A DNA stretch of 64,000 nucleotides from Oscillospiraceae bacterium (lineage in GTDB: Bacteria > Bacillota > Clostridia > UMGS1840 > HGM11507): assembly GCA_015068665.1 (NCBI GenBank), contig SVKB01000001.1, positions 226,812-290,811 on the forward strand, given 5' to 3'. Below are positions 53,354 through 60,675 of this stretch, piece by piece. A program made the position numbers and the translations under genes. The notes beneath the pieces are model-generated. The model was given only the letters and a program-made list of their open reading frames with translations. It was not told the DNA's origin and did not search any database. The number at the start of each line of letters is the position of its first letter. The first letter of the stretch is position 1.

Positions 53354-55429
53354 ATGTACAGAACTCTATTCTGTAACGACATTTGTGACAAGCACATAGG
53401 TACAACCGTATCCCTTGCAGGATGGGTTGATGTTGTAAGAGACCACGGTGGCGTTATATTCATTGACTTAAGAGACTACACCGGCGTTACTCAGGTGGTT
53501 GTTCACAATGAGGAGTTACTAAAAAACGTAAACCGTGAAACTGTTATTTCGGTTACCGGTAAGGTGGAAAAGCGTGATCCCGATACCGTTAATACCAAGA
53601 TTGCAACAGGCTATGTGGAGCTTGTTGCCGATTCGCTTACCGTTCTCGGTAAGAGTCAGAATATGCTTCCCTTTGAGGTAAGAGCATCAAGACAAAGCAA
53701 GGACGAGTTAAGACTTAAATACCGTTATCTTGACCTTCGTAATCCTAAAAATCACGATAATCTTGTTATGCGTTCAAAAATTATCCGTCATCTTCGTAAT
53801 AAAATGGAGGAGAAGGATTTTCTTGATATGCAGACTCCTATCCTTACAGCTTCTTCACCCGAGGGTGCAAGAGACTTCCTTGTTCCCAGCCGTAAGCATC
53901 CGGGAAAATTCTATGCCCTTCCTCAGGCACCGCAGCAGTTCAAACAGCTTCTTATGGTTTCGGGCTTTGACCGTTACTTCCAGGTAGCACCTTGCTTTCG
54001 TGATGAGGATGCCCGTGCAGACCGTTCTCCCGGTGAATTCTATCAGCTGGATTTTGAAATGGCTTTTGCAACTCAGGAGGAGGTTTTAGATGTTTGTGAG
54101 GATGTTATCTACGACACCTTCAAAACCTTTTCCGATAAAAAGATTACCGAAAAGCCCTTCAGAAGAATTACCTATAAGGATGCAATGATGACCTATGGCT
54201 CAGATAAGCCGGATTTAAGAAATCCTCTTTTAATCTGTGACCTTACCGATTTCTTTGCGGATGTGGATTTCCCTGCCTTTAAGGGTAAGCCGGTAAGAGG
54301 TATTGTTGCTGACTGTCAGGGTAAGAGCAAAAAATTCTTTGAGGACTCCTTAAAGTTTGCAACATCAGCCGAGGTTGGACTTGGCGGACTTGGATATATC
54401 ACCTTAAAGGAGGGTGTGTTTGCAGGTCCTATCGCTAAATTCTTAACCGATGCAAAAAAAGAGGAAATAGTAAAGTTAACAGGTGTTAAGGAAGGGGAAA
54501 CCTTATTCTTCATCTGCGACGATAAGAAAAACGATACCGAAAAGAAGGCAGGTCATATAAGAACCTGGCTTGCAAAGAAGGAGCAGCTTGACTTAATTCG
54601 TGACGATGCCTTTGAATTCTGCTTCGTTGTTGATTTTCCGATGTACGAAATTGACGAGGAAACAGGGGAAACCATATTTACCCATAACCCATTCTCGATG
54701 CCACAGGGCGGTATGGATGCTCTTCTTAACAAGGAGCCTACCGAGGTGCTTGCATATCAGTACGACCTTGTTTGTAACGGTATTGAGCTTGCTTCGGGTG
54801 CCGTTCGTAACCACGATATTGATATAATGAAAAAAGCGTTTGATATTGCAGGATATTCAGAGGCAGAGCTTAAATCCAGATTCAACGCACTTTATACCGC
54901 ATTCCAGTACGGTGCTCCTCCTCATGCAGGTATGGCACCCGGTATTGACCGTATGGTTATGCTTCTGACCGATGAAGAAAAAATCCTTGAGGTTATTGCC
55001 TTCCCGCTAAACGGTAATGCCCAGGATTTACTGCTTGGTGCACCAAGTGAGGTTACCAATCAGCAGCTTGAGGATGTTCATCTTTTAGGAAGCGGAAGCG
55101 CGCTGGCAGGAAGAGGAACTCCGTCAGGCTCAAGTAAAGGCTCTTCAGGTAAGCGTTCAACCTTCTCAAATGCACAGCAGCTTAACCAGTTATCCTTAAC
55201 CGATAAAGAGGAAGAGGAAATGACAGGAATTTTCAAGGCTATGCTTGAAAAGGAAGCACTTCTTGCAACGGTTGATACAGAAAATACAGAAGAAATGGTT
55301 CACGTAATGCCTATGTCCAACGTTCTTCGCGAGGATGAAAGAAAGCAAATCTTCGAAAGGGAAGACCTTCTTAAGGGTGCTCCCGAACGCAGCGAAGACA
55401 GCTGGCAGGTTCCGAGACTTGTAAAGTGA
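53354..55429 (+). CDS. aspS: Aspartyl-tRNA synthetase fused to GatC
   Basis: A 691-residue protein; the start is the ATG at 53354 with AGGAGG, not the longer frame that reads through the T-box. Residues 1-about 578 are a bacterial AspRS: anticodon-binding OB fold (1-105), class II core with motif 2 FRDEDARADR (215-224), GAD insertion (about 285-415) and motif 3 GMAPGIDR (526-533). H31 in VVRDHGG is the residue type associated with non-discriminating AspRS, which also charges tRNA-Asn. Residues 579-606 are a Ser/Gly-rich linker. Residues about 612-691 are GatC: LSLTDKEEEEM, VDTENTEEMVHV (640-651), NVLREDE (656-662), GAP (675-677) and a VPRLVK end. The operon has no separate gatC. Confidence 0.93.
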   Translation: MYRTLFCNDICDKHIGTTVSLAGWVDVVRDHGGVIFIDLRDYTGVTQVVVHNEELLKNVNRETVISVTGKVEKRDPDTVNTKIATGYVELVADSLTVLGKSQNMLPFEVRASRQSKDELRLKYRYLDLRNPKNHDNLVMRSKIIRHLRNKMEEKDFLDMQTPILTASSPEGARDFLVPSRKHPGKFYALPQAPQQFKQLLMVSGFDRYFQVAPCFRDEDARADRSPGEFYQLDFEMAFATQEEVLDVCEDVIYDTFKTFSDKKITEKPFRRITYKDAMMTYGSDKPDLRNPLLICDLTDFFADVDFPAFKGKPVRGIVADCQGKSKKFFEDSLKFATSAEVGLGGLGYITLKEGVFAGPIAKFLTDAKKEEIVKLTGVKEGETLFFICDDKKNDTEKKAGHIRTWLAKKEQLDLIRDDAFEFCFVVDFPMYEIDEETGETIFTHNPFSMPQGGMDALLNKEPTEVLAYQYDLVCNGIELASGAVRNHDIDIMKKAFDIAGYSEAELKSRFNALYTAFQYGAPPHAGMAPGIDRMVMLLTDEEKILEVIAFPLNGNAQDLLLGAPSEVTNQQLEDVHLLGSGSALAGRGTPSGSSKGSSGKRSTFSNAQQLNQLSLTDKEEEEMTGIFKAMLEKEALLATVDTENTEEMVHVMPMSNVLREDERKQIFEREDLLKGAPERSEDSWQVPRLVK

Positions 55430-55439
55430 GGTGGATGAA

Positions 55440-56624
55440 ATGAAGTATTATATGAATGTAATAAATGAAAAAGGGAACATCGCACTTGAGGATACCCTGC
55501 TTTATAAAGGAGCTCCCGCCTGTGCAGGCTCCCGTATCTTAGAAGGCTACACGCCGCTTTTCTCTGCCGAGGCAGTAAAGCGTCTTGAAGAAAATGGCTA
55601 TGTGATTTCAGGTAAGGCTCATGTTGGTGAATTCGGTCTTGACCTTCTTGGCGAATTTTCCCATTATGATAAAAAAGAGGGAGCCTTAAAGGGTGCCGCG
55701 GCATCCCTTGTTGCAGAAGGTGCGGTAAAAGCAGCTCTCGGTGTTGATATGAACGGCTTTACAAGACGTGCTGCGGCAATAAGCCGTGTTGATTTTATAA
55801 AGCCCACTTACGGTACCGTTTCCCGTTACGGCGTAATTTCCTGTGCCGCATCAGGGGAGCAGGTTGGTGTTTATGCAGGAAATGCAACTGATACAGCAGA
55901 AATTTTAAATGTAATTTCCGGCCATGATGAAAAGGACGGTACTTCTCTTAAGAATGAAAAATATCAGTATACAGCATCGGCTGATATCAGCGGTAAACGG
56001 GTTTGTGTAATAAAAGAGCTTCTTGACAAGGCTGATGATGCCACCAAAGCAAATATAAATGCTTATATCGGCGCACTTAAGAAAAAGGGCGTAGAGGTTG
56101 AAGAAATATCCTCGGATATTTTTGAAATTTCCAATATTGCATGGCAGATTTTAATGACTGCGGAAACCTGTAATAACGTTTCCCGTTATGACGGAGTAAA
56201 ATACGGCTACAGAGCTAAGGAATATAAGGATATTGACGAGCTTTATGTAAATTCAAGAACAGAGGGCTTCAACTTCCTTACAAAGGCTGTTATTATGTAC
56301 GGCTCGGATGTTTTATCCAAGCTAAGATACAAGGCTTGCTATGAAAAATCCTTAAAAATCCGCCGTGTAGTTTCAGAAAAATATAAAGAGCTTATGAGTA
56401 AATACGATGCAATTCTTACTCCTGTATGTTCAAAAACCTCCTATGAGGCTTATGATATAAAGGATGCCTTCTTAAAGGTGTTTGAGGAAGGTGTATTTAC
56501 CTCTGTTGCAAACCTTATCGGTACTCCCGCGTATGTAACAAAGGGTGTTCAGCTTCTTGGCGGTCACTTTAACGAATCGGCTCTTTTAAGTATTGCGGCA
56601 GCTTGTGAAGGGGAGGTAGAATAA
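55440..56624 (+). CDS. gatA: GatA-like protein lacking the amidase catalytic residues
   Basis: A 394-residue homologue of the GatA subunit of Asp/Glu-tRNA amidotransferase; the start is ATG 55440 with GAGGTGG upstream. Normal GatA has about 485 residues; the first about 70 are missing here. GatA blocks remain: SRILEGYTPLFSAEAVKRLE, IKPTYGTVSRYGVIS, RYDGVKYGYR, SRTEGF and GGHFNES. The Ser-cisSer-Lys triad is gone: the Lys of IKDN aligns with E17 (ALEDT), the cis-Ser of GGSSGGS with A82 (EGALKGA), and the nucleophile Ser of GSDTGGS with F107 (GVDMNGF). Glutamine hydrolysis is therefore unlikely. The frame is intact and conserved outside the active site, so it is probably a structural or regulatory subunit rather than a pseudogene. 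Confidence 0.9.
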   Translation: MKYYMNVINEKGNIALEDTLLYKGAPACAGSRILEGYTPLFSAEAVKRLEENGYVISGKAHVGEFGLDLLGEFSHYDKKEGALKGAAASLVAEGAVKAALGVDMNGFTRRAAAISRVDFIKPTYGTVSRYGVISCAASGEQVGVYAGNATDTAEILNVISGHDEKDGTSLKNEKYQYTASADISGKRVCVIKELLDKADDATKANINAYIGALKKKGVEVEEISSDIFEISNIAWQILMTAETCNNVSRYDGVKYGYRAKEYKDIDELYVNSRTEGFNFLTKAVIMYGSDVLSKLRYKACYEKSLKIRRVVSEKYKELMSKYDAILTPVCSKTSYEAYDIKDAFLKVFEEGVFTSVANLIGTPAYVTKGVQLLGGHFNESALLSIAAACEGEVE

Positions 56625-56625
56625 T

Positions 56626-58050
56626 ATGAAATACGAATTGGTTATAGGTTTGGAGACTCATGTTGAGCTTGATACCAAATCAAAAATCTTCTGCTCCTGC
56701 GGAGGTCATTCCGAGGCAAAGGAGCCAAATGACTGTGTATGCCCTGCCTGCAGCGGTATGCCGGGTATGCTTCCCGTTATGAATAAAAAGGTTGTTGAGC
56801 TTGCGGTTACGGCAGGTCTTATGCTTAACTGTAATATCAACCGTTATACAACCTTTGATAAGAAAAACTATTACTATCCCGATCTTCCCTGTGCTTATCA
56901 GATTACCCAGCTTAACCACCCTATCTGCACAGACGGTCTTGTAACCTTAAAGACCTCGATGGGTGAAAGAGGTATCCGTATCAAGCAGATTCACATGGAA
57001 GAGGATGCAGGTAAGCTTGTTCACGGCGGAAAGTATTCTTATGTGGACTTTAACCGTACAAGTGTACCTTTAATTGAGATTGTAACCCAGCCTGATTTCA
57101 GAAGTGCAGAAGAGGTTGTTACCTATCTTAATAAGCTTAAATCAATGTTCCGCTCGGGCGGTATTTCCGAGTGCGAAGAAGGGGCGATGAGATGCGATGT
57201 TAACATCTCCGTCCGTCCCGAAGGCAGTGAAGAATTCGGTGTTCGTACCGAAATCAAGAATATGGCATCCTTTGAAGCCATTGAAAAGGCAATCAACTAT
57301 GAGTTCCAGCGTCATGTGGATGCCCTGGAATACGAAACCGAGGAATTGGTTCAGGAAACAAGAAGATTTGACGATGCAAGCGGCAAAACCTTTGCTATGA
57401 GAAATAAGGAAACCGAAGCGGATTACAGATATTTCCCCGATGCAAATCTTATGCCCATCATAATTGACGATGAATGGCTTGAACAAATCAAGGCAAATAA
57501 GCCGGTTGCAGTTGATGAAAAGGCAGACGAATACAGAGCGGCAGGAATTTCCGAAAAGGAAATCGATATGCTTTTATCAAACAATAAACTTATGAAGCTT
57601 CATAATGATGTGGTTTCAATGGGATGTAATTCCAAGGATGCGGCGGCCTGGATTTTAACTGACTGTGCAGGTATACTCCGTAAAGACGGAAAGAGTCTTA
57701 ACGAGCTTACCGTAACAGCAGAAAAATTAGGCGCTATCATTAAGATGGTTGACTCGGGCAAAATCAACCGAAATGCAGGTAAGAAAATCTTAATTGCAGT
57801 GGTTGAAGAGGATGTTGACCCTGTGGAATACTGCAGTAAGCTTGGACTTGACCGTAAGGTTGATGAATCAATGATTTCAGAGGTTATTGATAAAGTTATC
57901 GAAGGTAACCCGCAGGCAGTTGCGGACTTTAAGAGCGGTAAAACAAAAGCCGCACAGGCTCTCTTCGGTGCATGTATGAAGGAGCTTAAGGGCGCAGGTG
58001 ATCCGGGAACAATTAAATCGGTGCTTGACGAAAAGCTGAATACTCTATAA
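56626..58050 (+). CDS. gatB: Asp/Glu-tRNA amidotransferase subunit B
   Basis: A 474-residue GatB of normal length. It phosphorylates the side chain of misacylated Asp-tRNA-Asn (or Glu-tRNA-Gln) and transfers ammonia to it. The catalytic cradle is intact: IGLETHVELDTKSKIF (7-22), zinc Cys C23/C25/C39/C42, HMEEDAGKL near 125, DFNRTSVPLIEIV near 142, CDVNISVRP near 190. The tail has the helical and YqeY-like domains (about 295-474). It follows GatA by one base, so translation is coupled. With GatA lacking an amidase site, ammonia would have to come from free ammonium or another enzyme (inference). RBS GGGGAGG. Confidence 0.95.
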   Translation: MKYELVIGLETHVELDTKSKIFCSCGGHSEAKEPNDCVCPACSGMPGMLPVMNKKVVELAVTAGLMLNCNINRYTTFDKKNYYYPDLPCAYQITQLNHPICTDGLVTLKTSMGERGIRIKQIHMEEDAGKLVHGGKYSYVDFNRTSVPLIEIVTQPDFRSAEEVVTYLNKLKSMFRSGGISECEEGAMRCDVNISVRPEGSEEFGVRTEIKNMASFEAIEKAINYEFQRHVDALEYETEELVQETRRFDDASGKTFAMRNKETEADYRYFPDANLMPIIIDDEWLEQIKANKPVAVDEKADEYRAAGISEKEIDMLLSNNKLMKLHNDVVSMGCNSKDAAAWILTDCAGILRKDGKSLNELTVTAEKLGAIIKMVDSGKINRNAGKKILIAVVEEDVDPVEYCSKLGLDRKVDESMISEVIDKVIEGNPQAVADFKSGKTKAAQALFGACMKELKGAGDPGTIKSVLDEKLNTL

Positions 58051-58051
58051 T

Positions 58052-58079
58052 AAAAAAGGAGGTTTTCACCTCCTTTTTT
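58052..58079. terminator. Terminator of the aspS-gatAB operon
   Basis: AAAAAAGGAGG, short loop, CCTCCTTTTTT: perfect, with U-runs in both directions. Confidence 0.92.
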
Positions 58080-58114
58080 AATGGGTAATCAGAAGCAAAG
58101 CTATGATATAAAAA

Positions 58115-58142
58115 GGACGGATGCCGAATGGCATATCCGTCC
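58115..58142 (-). terminator. Terminator hairpin present in two identical copies, copy 2
   Basis: Exact reverse complement of 49354-49381. On the minus strand it follows the gene ending at 58175 and is succeeded by a T-run, so it serves that gene. Confidence 0.85.
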
Positions 58143-58174
58143 TGTCCTTCATTTGTAATTTGTAATTATTTCAA

Positions 58175-58570
58175 TTACTTTGTAATTGAAAACAAAATAT
58201 GTGCAAGTGCAGAGGTTTTACTCATATTATTTAAAACATCTTCATTTAGTTTAAGACCTGCAATTTCTTCAATATCAAGGTCGTCAACAGCATGGGGTGT
58301 TTTATCCTCGTCATCATCATATTCGCCCCATACATCATAGATAACAGAGGTTTCATTTTCATTGAAATCCTCTGCGGTTGAAAGCTTGCCGCTTGAATCT
58401 CTGAGCATCGCTCTGACAAAAACGGTGATTCCCACCTCTTTTGCATCTGCTGCTGTAATCTTTTTATAATTATTTATAACTCTGAATAACAAATCAGGAC
58501 CGTAAAACATTTCTGCGGTTCTGAGTACATTATTAAGCTCTACCATATTTGCCAGTTCTTTAATATTCAT
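58175..58570 (-). CDS. Hypothetical protein, 131 residues
   Basis: Start at ATG 58570 with AGGGGAT upstream (a longer in-frame start lacks an RBS). Helical N-terminal half (MNIKELANMVELNNVLRTAE) and a very acidic central loop (WGEYDDDEDKTPHAVDDLD). No signal peptide, no transmembrane segment, no recognisable motif. It is the last of four small minus-strand genes. I do not recognise a family. Confidence 0.65.
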   Translation of the reverse strand: MNIKELANMVELNNVLRTAEMFYGPDLLFRVINNYKKITAADAKEVGITVFVRAMLRDSSGKLSTAEDFNENETSVIYDVWGEYDDDEDKTPHAVDDLDIEEIAGLKLNEDVLNNMSKTSALAHILFSITK

Positions 58571-58653
58571 TGCCAATCCCCTTAATTTAATTGCTTTTAC
58601 GATTATATCACAACACGGGGAAAAAAACAATATTAAAATTGACTAAAAAACGG

Positions 58654-58887
58654 CTAATTAATAAATAAAAGTGCAACAAGTATAATAATAAGCATATTAT
58701 CCTTGCAGTCCTCGAGCATAAGAATAAGAAGAAGTCCCAGTATCAGAATATCGTCATTGTCCAGTCCCCCGAAAAGTCCTTTTTTTGCGTTTTCCGAAGG
58801 AGCTTTGGGTTCACAGACAACCTCCTTTGGAATCAGCTTTTCCTCTCTTTTTTCAGAGCATTCCTCACCGGTGTAGGTCTGATACAT
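58654..58887 (-). CDS. Small protein with hydrophobic C-terminus, 77 residues
   Basis: Start at ATG 58887 (MYQTYTGEE) with AAGGAGG upstream; the start overlaps the end of the preceding gene by 23 bases. Charged N-terminal half, then GLFGGLDNDDILILGLLLI followed by a second hydrophobic stretch LIIILVALLF, giving one or two membrane helices. Short proteins with this DND-hydrophobic ending are common in spore-forming Clostridia, but the function is not established. Probably translated together with its two upstream neighbours. Confidence 0.7.
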   Translation of the reverse strand: MYQTYTGEECSEKREEKLIPKEVVCEPKAPSENAKKGLFGGLDNDDILILGLLLILMLEDCKDNMLIIILVALLFIN

Positions 58888-59203
58888 TTTTAACGCCTCC
58901 TTCCTTAAAATCTCCCGCAATATTAAGAAGTCTTATAATTCTTATCGCCATATCAAGATTTCCCGCTCTGCCGCTTTTTATGTAAGGCCTTATGGCATTT
59001 AACAAGTCAATTCTGTTGTCATGCCTGTTAAAGCTTTCCATAAACCGCCCCACATAGGATATCATCTGTGCTCCGAAGGGGTCCTCATCTTTTCCTGAAC
59101 CTCCGTTCCCCGAGAGCATTCCCGTAAGCTTATCCAGTTTTTCCTGTCCGTCAGGTTCGGAAAAAATTTTTGCTACCGAATTTATTAAATCATTTGAATC
59201 CAA
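58865..59203 (-). CDS. Small hypothetical protein, 112 residues
   Basis: Helical, soluble protein with an N-terminal acidic helix, a Gly-rich central loop (MLSGNGGSGKDEDPFG) and a C-terminal helix pair (RIDLLNAIRPYIKSGRAGNLDMAIRIIRLL). The last block resembles a pattern seen in small clostridial proteins (LLxALxPYL ... AIxxxxLL), whose function I do not know. It overlaps the next gene by 23 bases and follows the 68-residue gene by 12. RBS AGGAGTG. Confidence 0.65.
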   Translation of the reverse strand: MDSNDLINSVAKIFSEPDGQEKLDKLTGMLSGNGGSGKDEDPFGAQMISYVGRFMESFNRHDNRIDLLNAIRPYIKSGRAGNLDMAIRIIRLLNIAGDFKEGGVKNVSDLHR

Positions 59204-59215
59204 GGCTTATCACTC

Positions 59216-59422
59216 CTAAAAATTTGACTTTAAGTCCTTTATAAATTCCTTTAAATCGGGATCCTCAATCTTATCGGGATTTATGGTTTTTAACATTCCC
59301 TTCAAGGATGCTTTGTCAATTCCCTTTATTTTTTCCATAAGCTCGCTTTTCTGTCTGTCACTTAATGCGGAATTTATCTTGTTTTTTGCCCTTTCGAAAA
59401 GGTCTTCATTAAGATTACTCAT
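59216..59422 (-). CDS. Small helical protein, 68 residues
   Basis: A charged, all-helical peptide (MSNLNEDLFERAKNKINSAL start, DPDLKEFIKDLKSNF end) without Cys, signal or membrane segment. First gene of the minus-strand small-protein run; AAGGAGG lies before its ATG. Related in style to the 112-residue product that follows (both use LxxLTG/LKGML helices). Function unknown. Confidence 0.65.
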   Translation of the reverse strand: MSNLNEDLFERAKNKINSALSDRQKSELMEKIKGIDKASLKGMLKTINPDKIEDPDLKEFIKDLKSNF

Positions 59423-59491
59423 AAAAATCCCTCCTTGTTAAAAAATATGCACTGTTTTTCCTTTAAATTACTGTTTTTTTCAAAAGATAGG

Positions 59492-59520
59492 TTGAAAAAT
59501 AAATTTGAAAGTGATATAAT
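59492..59520 (+). promoter_or_regulatory. Promoter of the dehydrogenase-malic enzyme unit
   Basis: TTGAAA (59492-59497), 17 bases, TATAAT (59515-59520) with extended TG at 59512. It lies 45 bases before the ATG at 59565. Confidence 0.85.
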
Positions 59521-59564
59521 ATAAAAAAATATGTATTGGTATTAAAAAGGAAGGGTGAATAAAA

Positions 59565-60650
59565 ATGGCTTATGTAAATCTTGATGCCAAAATTGTAAGA
59601 AAATACTGTGAAGACGTATTTACCAAAAGAGGTTTTACCGAGCAGGAAAGTAAGGATATAGTTGATGTTCTTCTTACTGCTGACCTTTACGGAATTGAAT
59701 CCCACGGTATTCAGAGACTTATCCGTTATCACAAGGCAATTGAGGAAGGCTCAATTGTTGTTGATGCAAAACCTGAATTAATATTCGAAACTCCTATTTC
59801 TGCAGTTTTCGATGCACCTAAATCAATGGGTCAGGTTGTTGGTAAAATGGGTATGGAGTTAGCTATCAAAAAAGCAAAAGAGCACGGTATCGGTGCAGTT
59901 GTTGTAAGAGGCTCTAACCACTACGGTATTGCAGGCTATTACACAAAGATGGCTGCCGATAACGACCTTTTAGGTATTTGTATGACAAATACAGAGGCTA
60001 TTGCTATTCCTACATACGGTAAAAAGGCAATGCTTGGTACAAGCCCTATCGCGGTTTGTATGCCTGCTGATCCTGTTAACTTCTGGTATGATGTTGCTAC
60101 AACTGTTGTAACAAGAGGTAAATTAGAGGTTTATAACAAGAAGGAAGCTCCCCTGCCGCAGGGCTGGGCTGCTGATGAAAACGGCGCTGACTGTGACGAA
60201 GCTTCAAGAGTTTTGAAAAATATTATCGGTAAGCTTGGCGGCGGTATCTTCCCACTTGGAGGATGCACTGAGGAAAGCGGTTCTCACAAAGGCTACGGTC
60301 TTGGAATTATAGTTGAAATGTTCACATCTATATTCGCAGGCGGAACAACCTCTCCTCATGTTAAGAACAGCGGTAATGCTGATACCTCCTTCTGCTTCTG
60401 GGCAATCGACTACGGTATGTTCGGCGATAAGAAGGAAATCAAGGACAGAATGAGTCTTCTTCTTAAGGAATTAAGAGAAAGTCCGAAGGCTGACGGTCAT
60501 GACAGAATTTACACTCACGGTGAAAAGGAAGTTGAATCTATGGCCGAAAAGCTTGAAATCGGTATCCCTGCAAATGAAAAGACAATTGCAGAGCTTAAGG
60601 AAATCGGTAATGTTGTAGGCCTTAACTATGACGATTATTTCAAAGCGTAA
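59565..60650 (+). CDS. Ldh_2 family malate/L-lactate-type dehydrogenase
   Basis: A 361-residue NAD(P)-dependent oxidoreductase of the Ldh_2 (YlbC/YiaK/MdhII) superfamily, a fold unrelated to classic lactate dehydrogenase. Family blocks: ADLYGIESHGIQRLIRY (about 45-61, catalytic His in SHG), VVRGSNHYGIAGYY near 112-125, MLGTSPIAVCMPA near 157, and GSHKGYGLGIIVEM near 243. Members reduce 2-oxo acids including oxaloacetate, pyruvate, sulpholactate, ureidoglycolate and 2,3-diketogulonate. With malic enzyme 25 bases downstream, malate is a reasonable guess, but sugar-acid reduction is equally possible. RBS GGAAGGG. Strong biased codon use suggests good expression. Confidence 0.9.
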   Translation: MAYVNLDAKIVRKYCEDVFTKRGFTEQESKDIVDVLLTADLYGIESHGIQRLIRYHKAIEEGSIVVDAKPELIFETPISAVFDAPKSMGQVVGKMGMELAIKKAKEHGIGAVVVRGSNHYGIAGYYTKMAADNDLLGICMTNTEAIAIPTYGKKAMLGTSPIAVCMPADPVNFWYDVATTVVTRGKLEVYNKKEAPLPQGWAADENGADCDEASRVLKNIIGKLGGGIFPLGGCTEESGSHKGYGLGIIVEMFTSIFAGGTTSPHVKNSGNADTSFCFWAIDYGMFGDKKEIKDRMSLLLKELRESPKADGHDRIYTHGEKEVESMAEKLEIGIPANEKTIAELKEIGNVVGLNYDDYFKA

Positions 60651-60675
60651 ATTGTAAAAAGGAAGGGTTTTAAAA

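Noticed and set aside
55440-56624. GatA as a decaying pseudogene
   Set aside because: The frame is intact, coupled to gatB, and conserved GatA motifs persist outside the active site.
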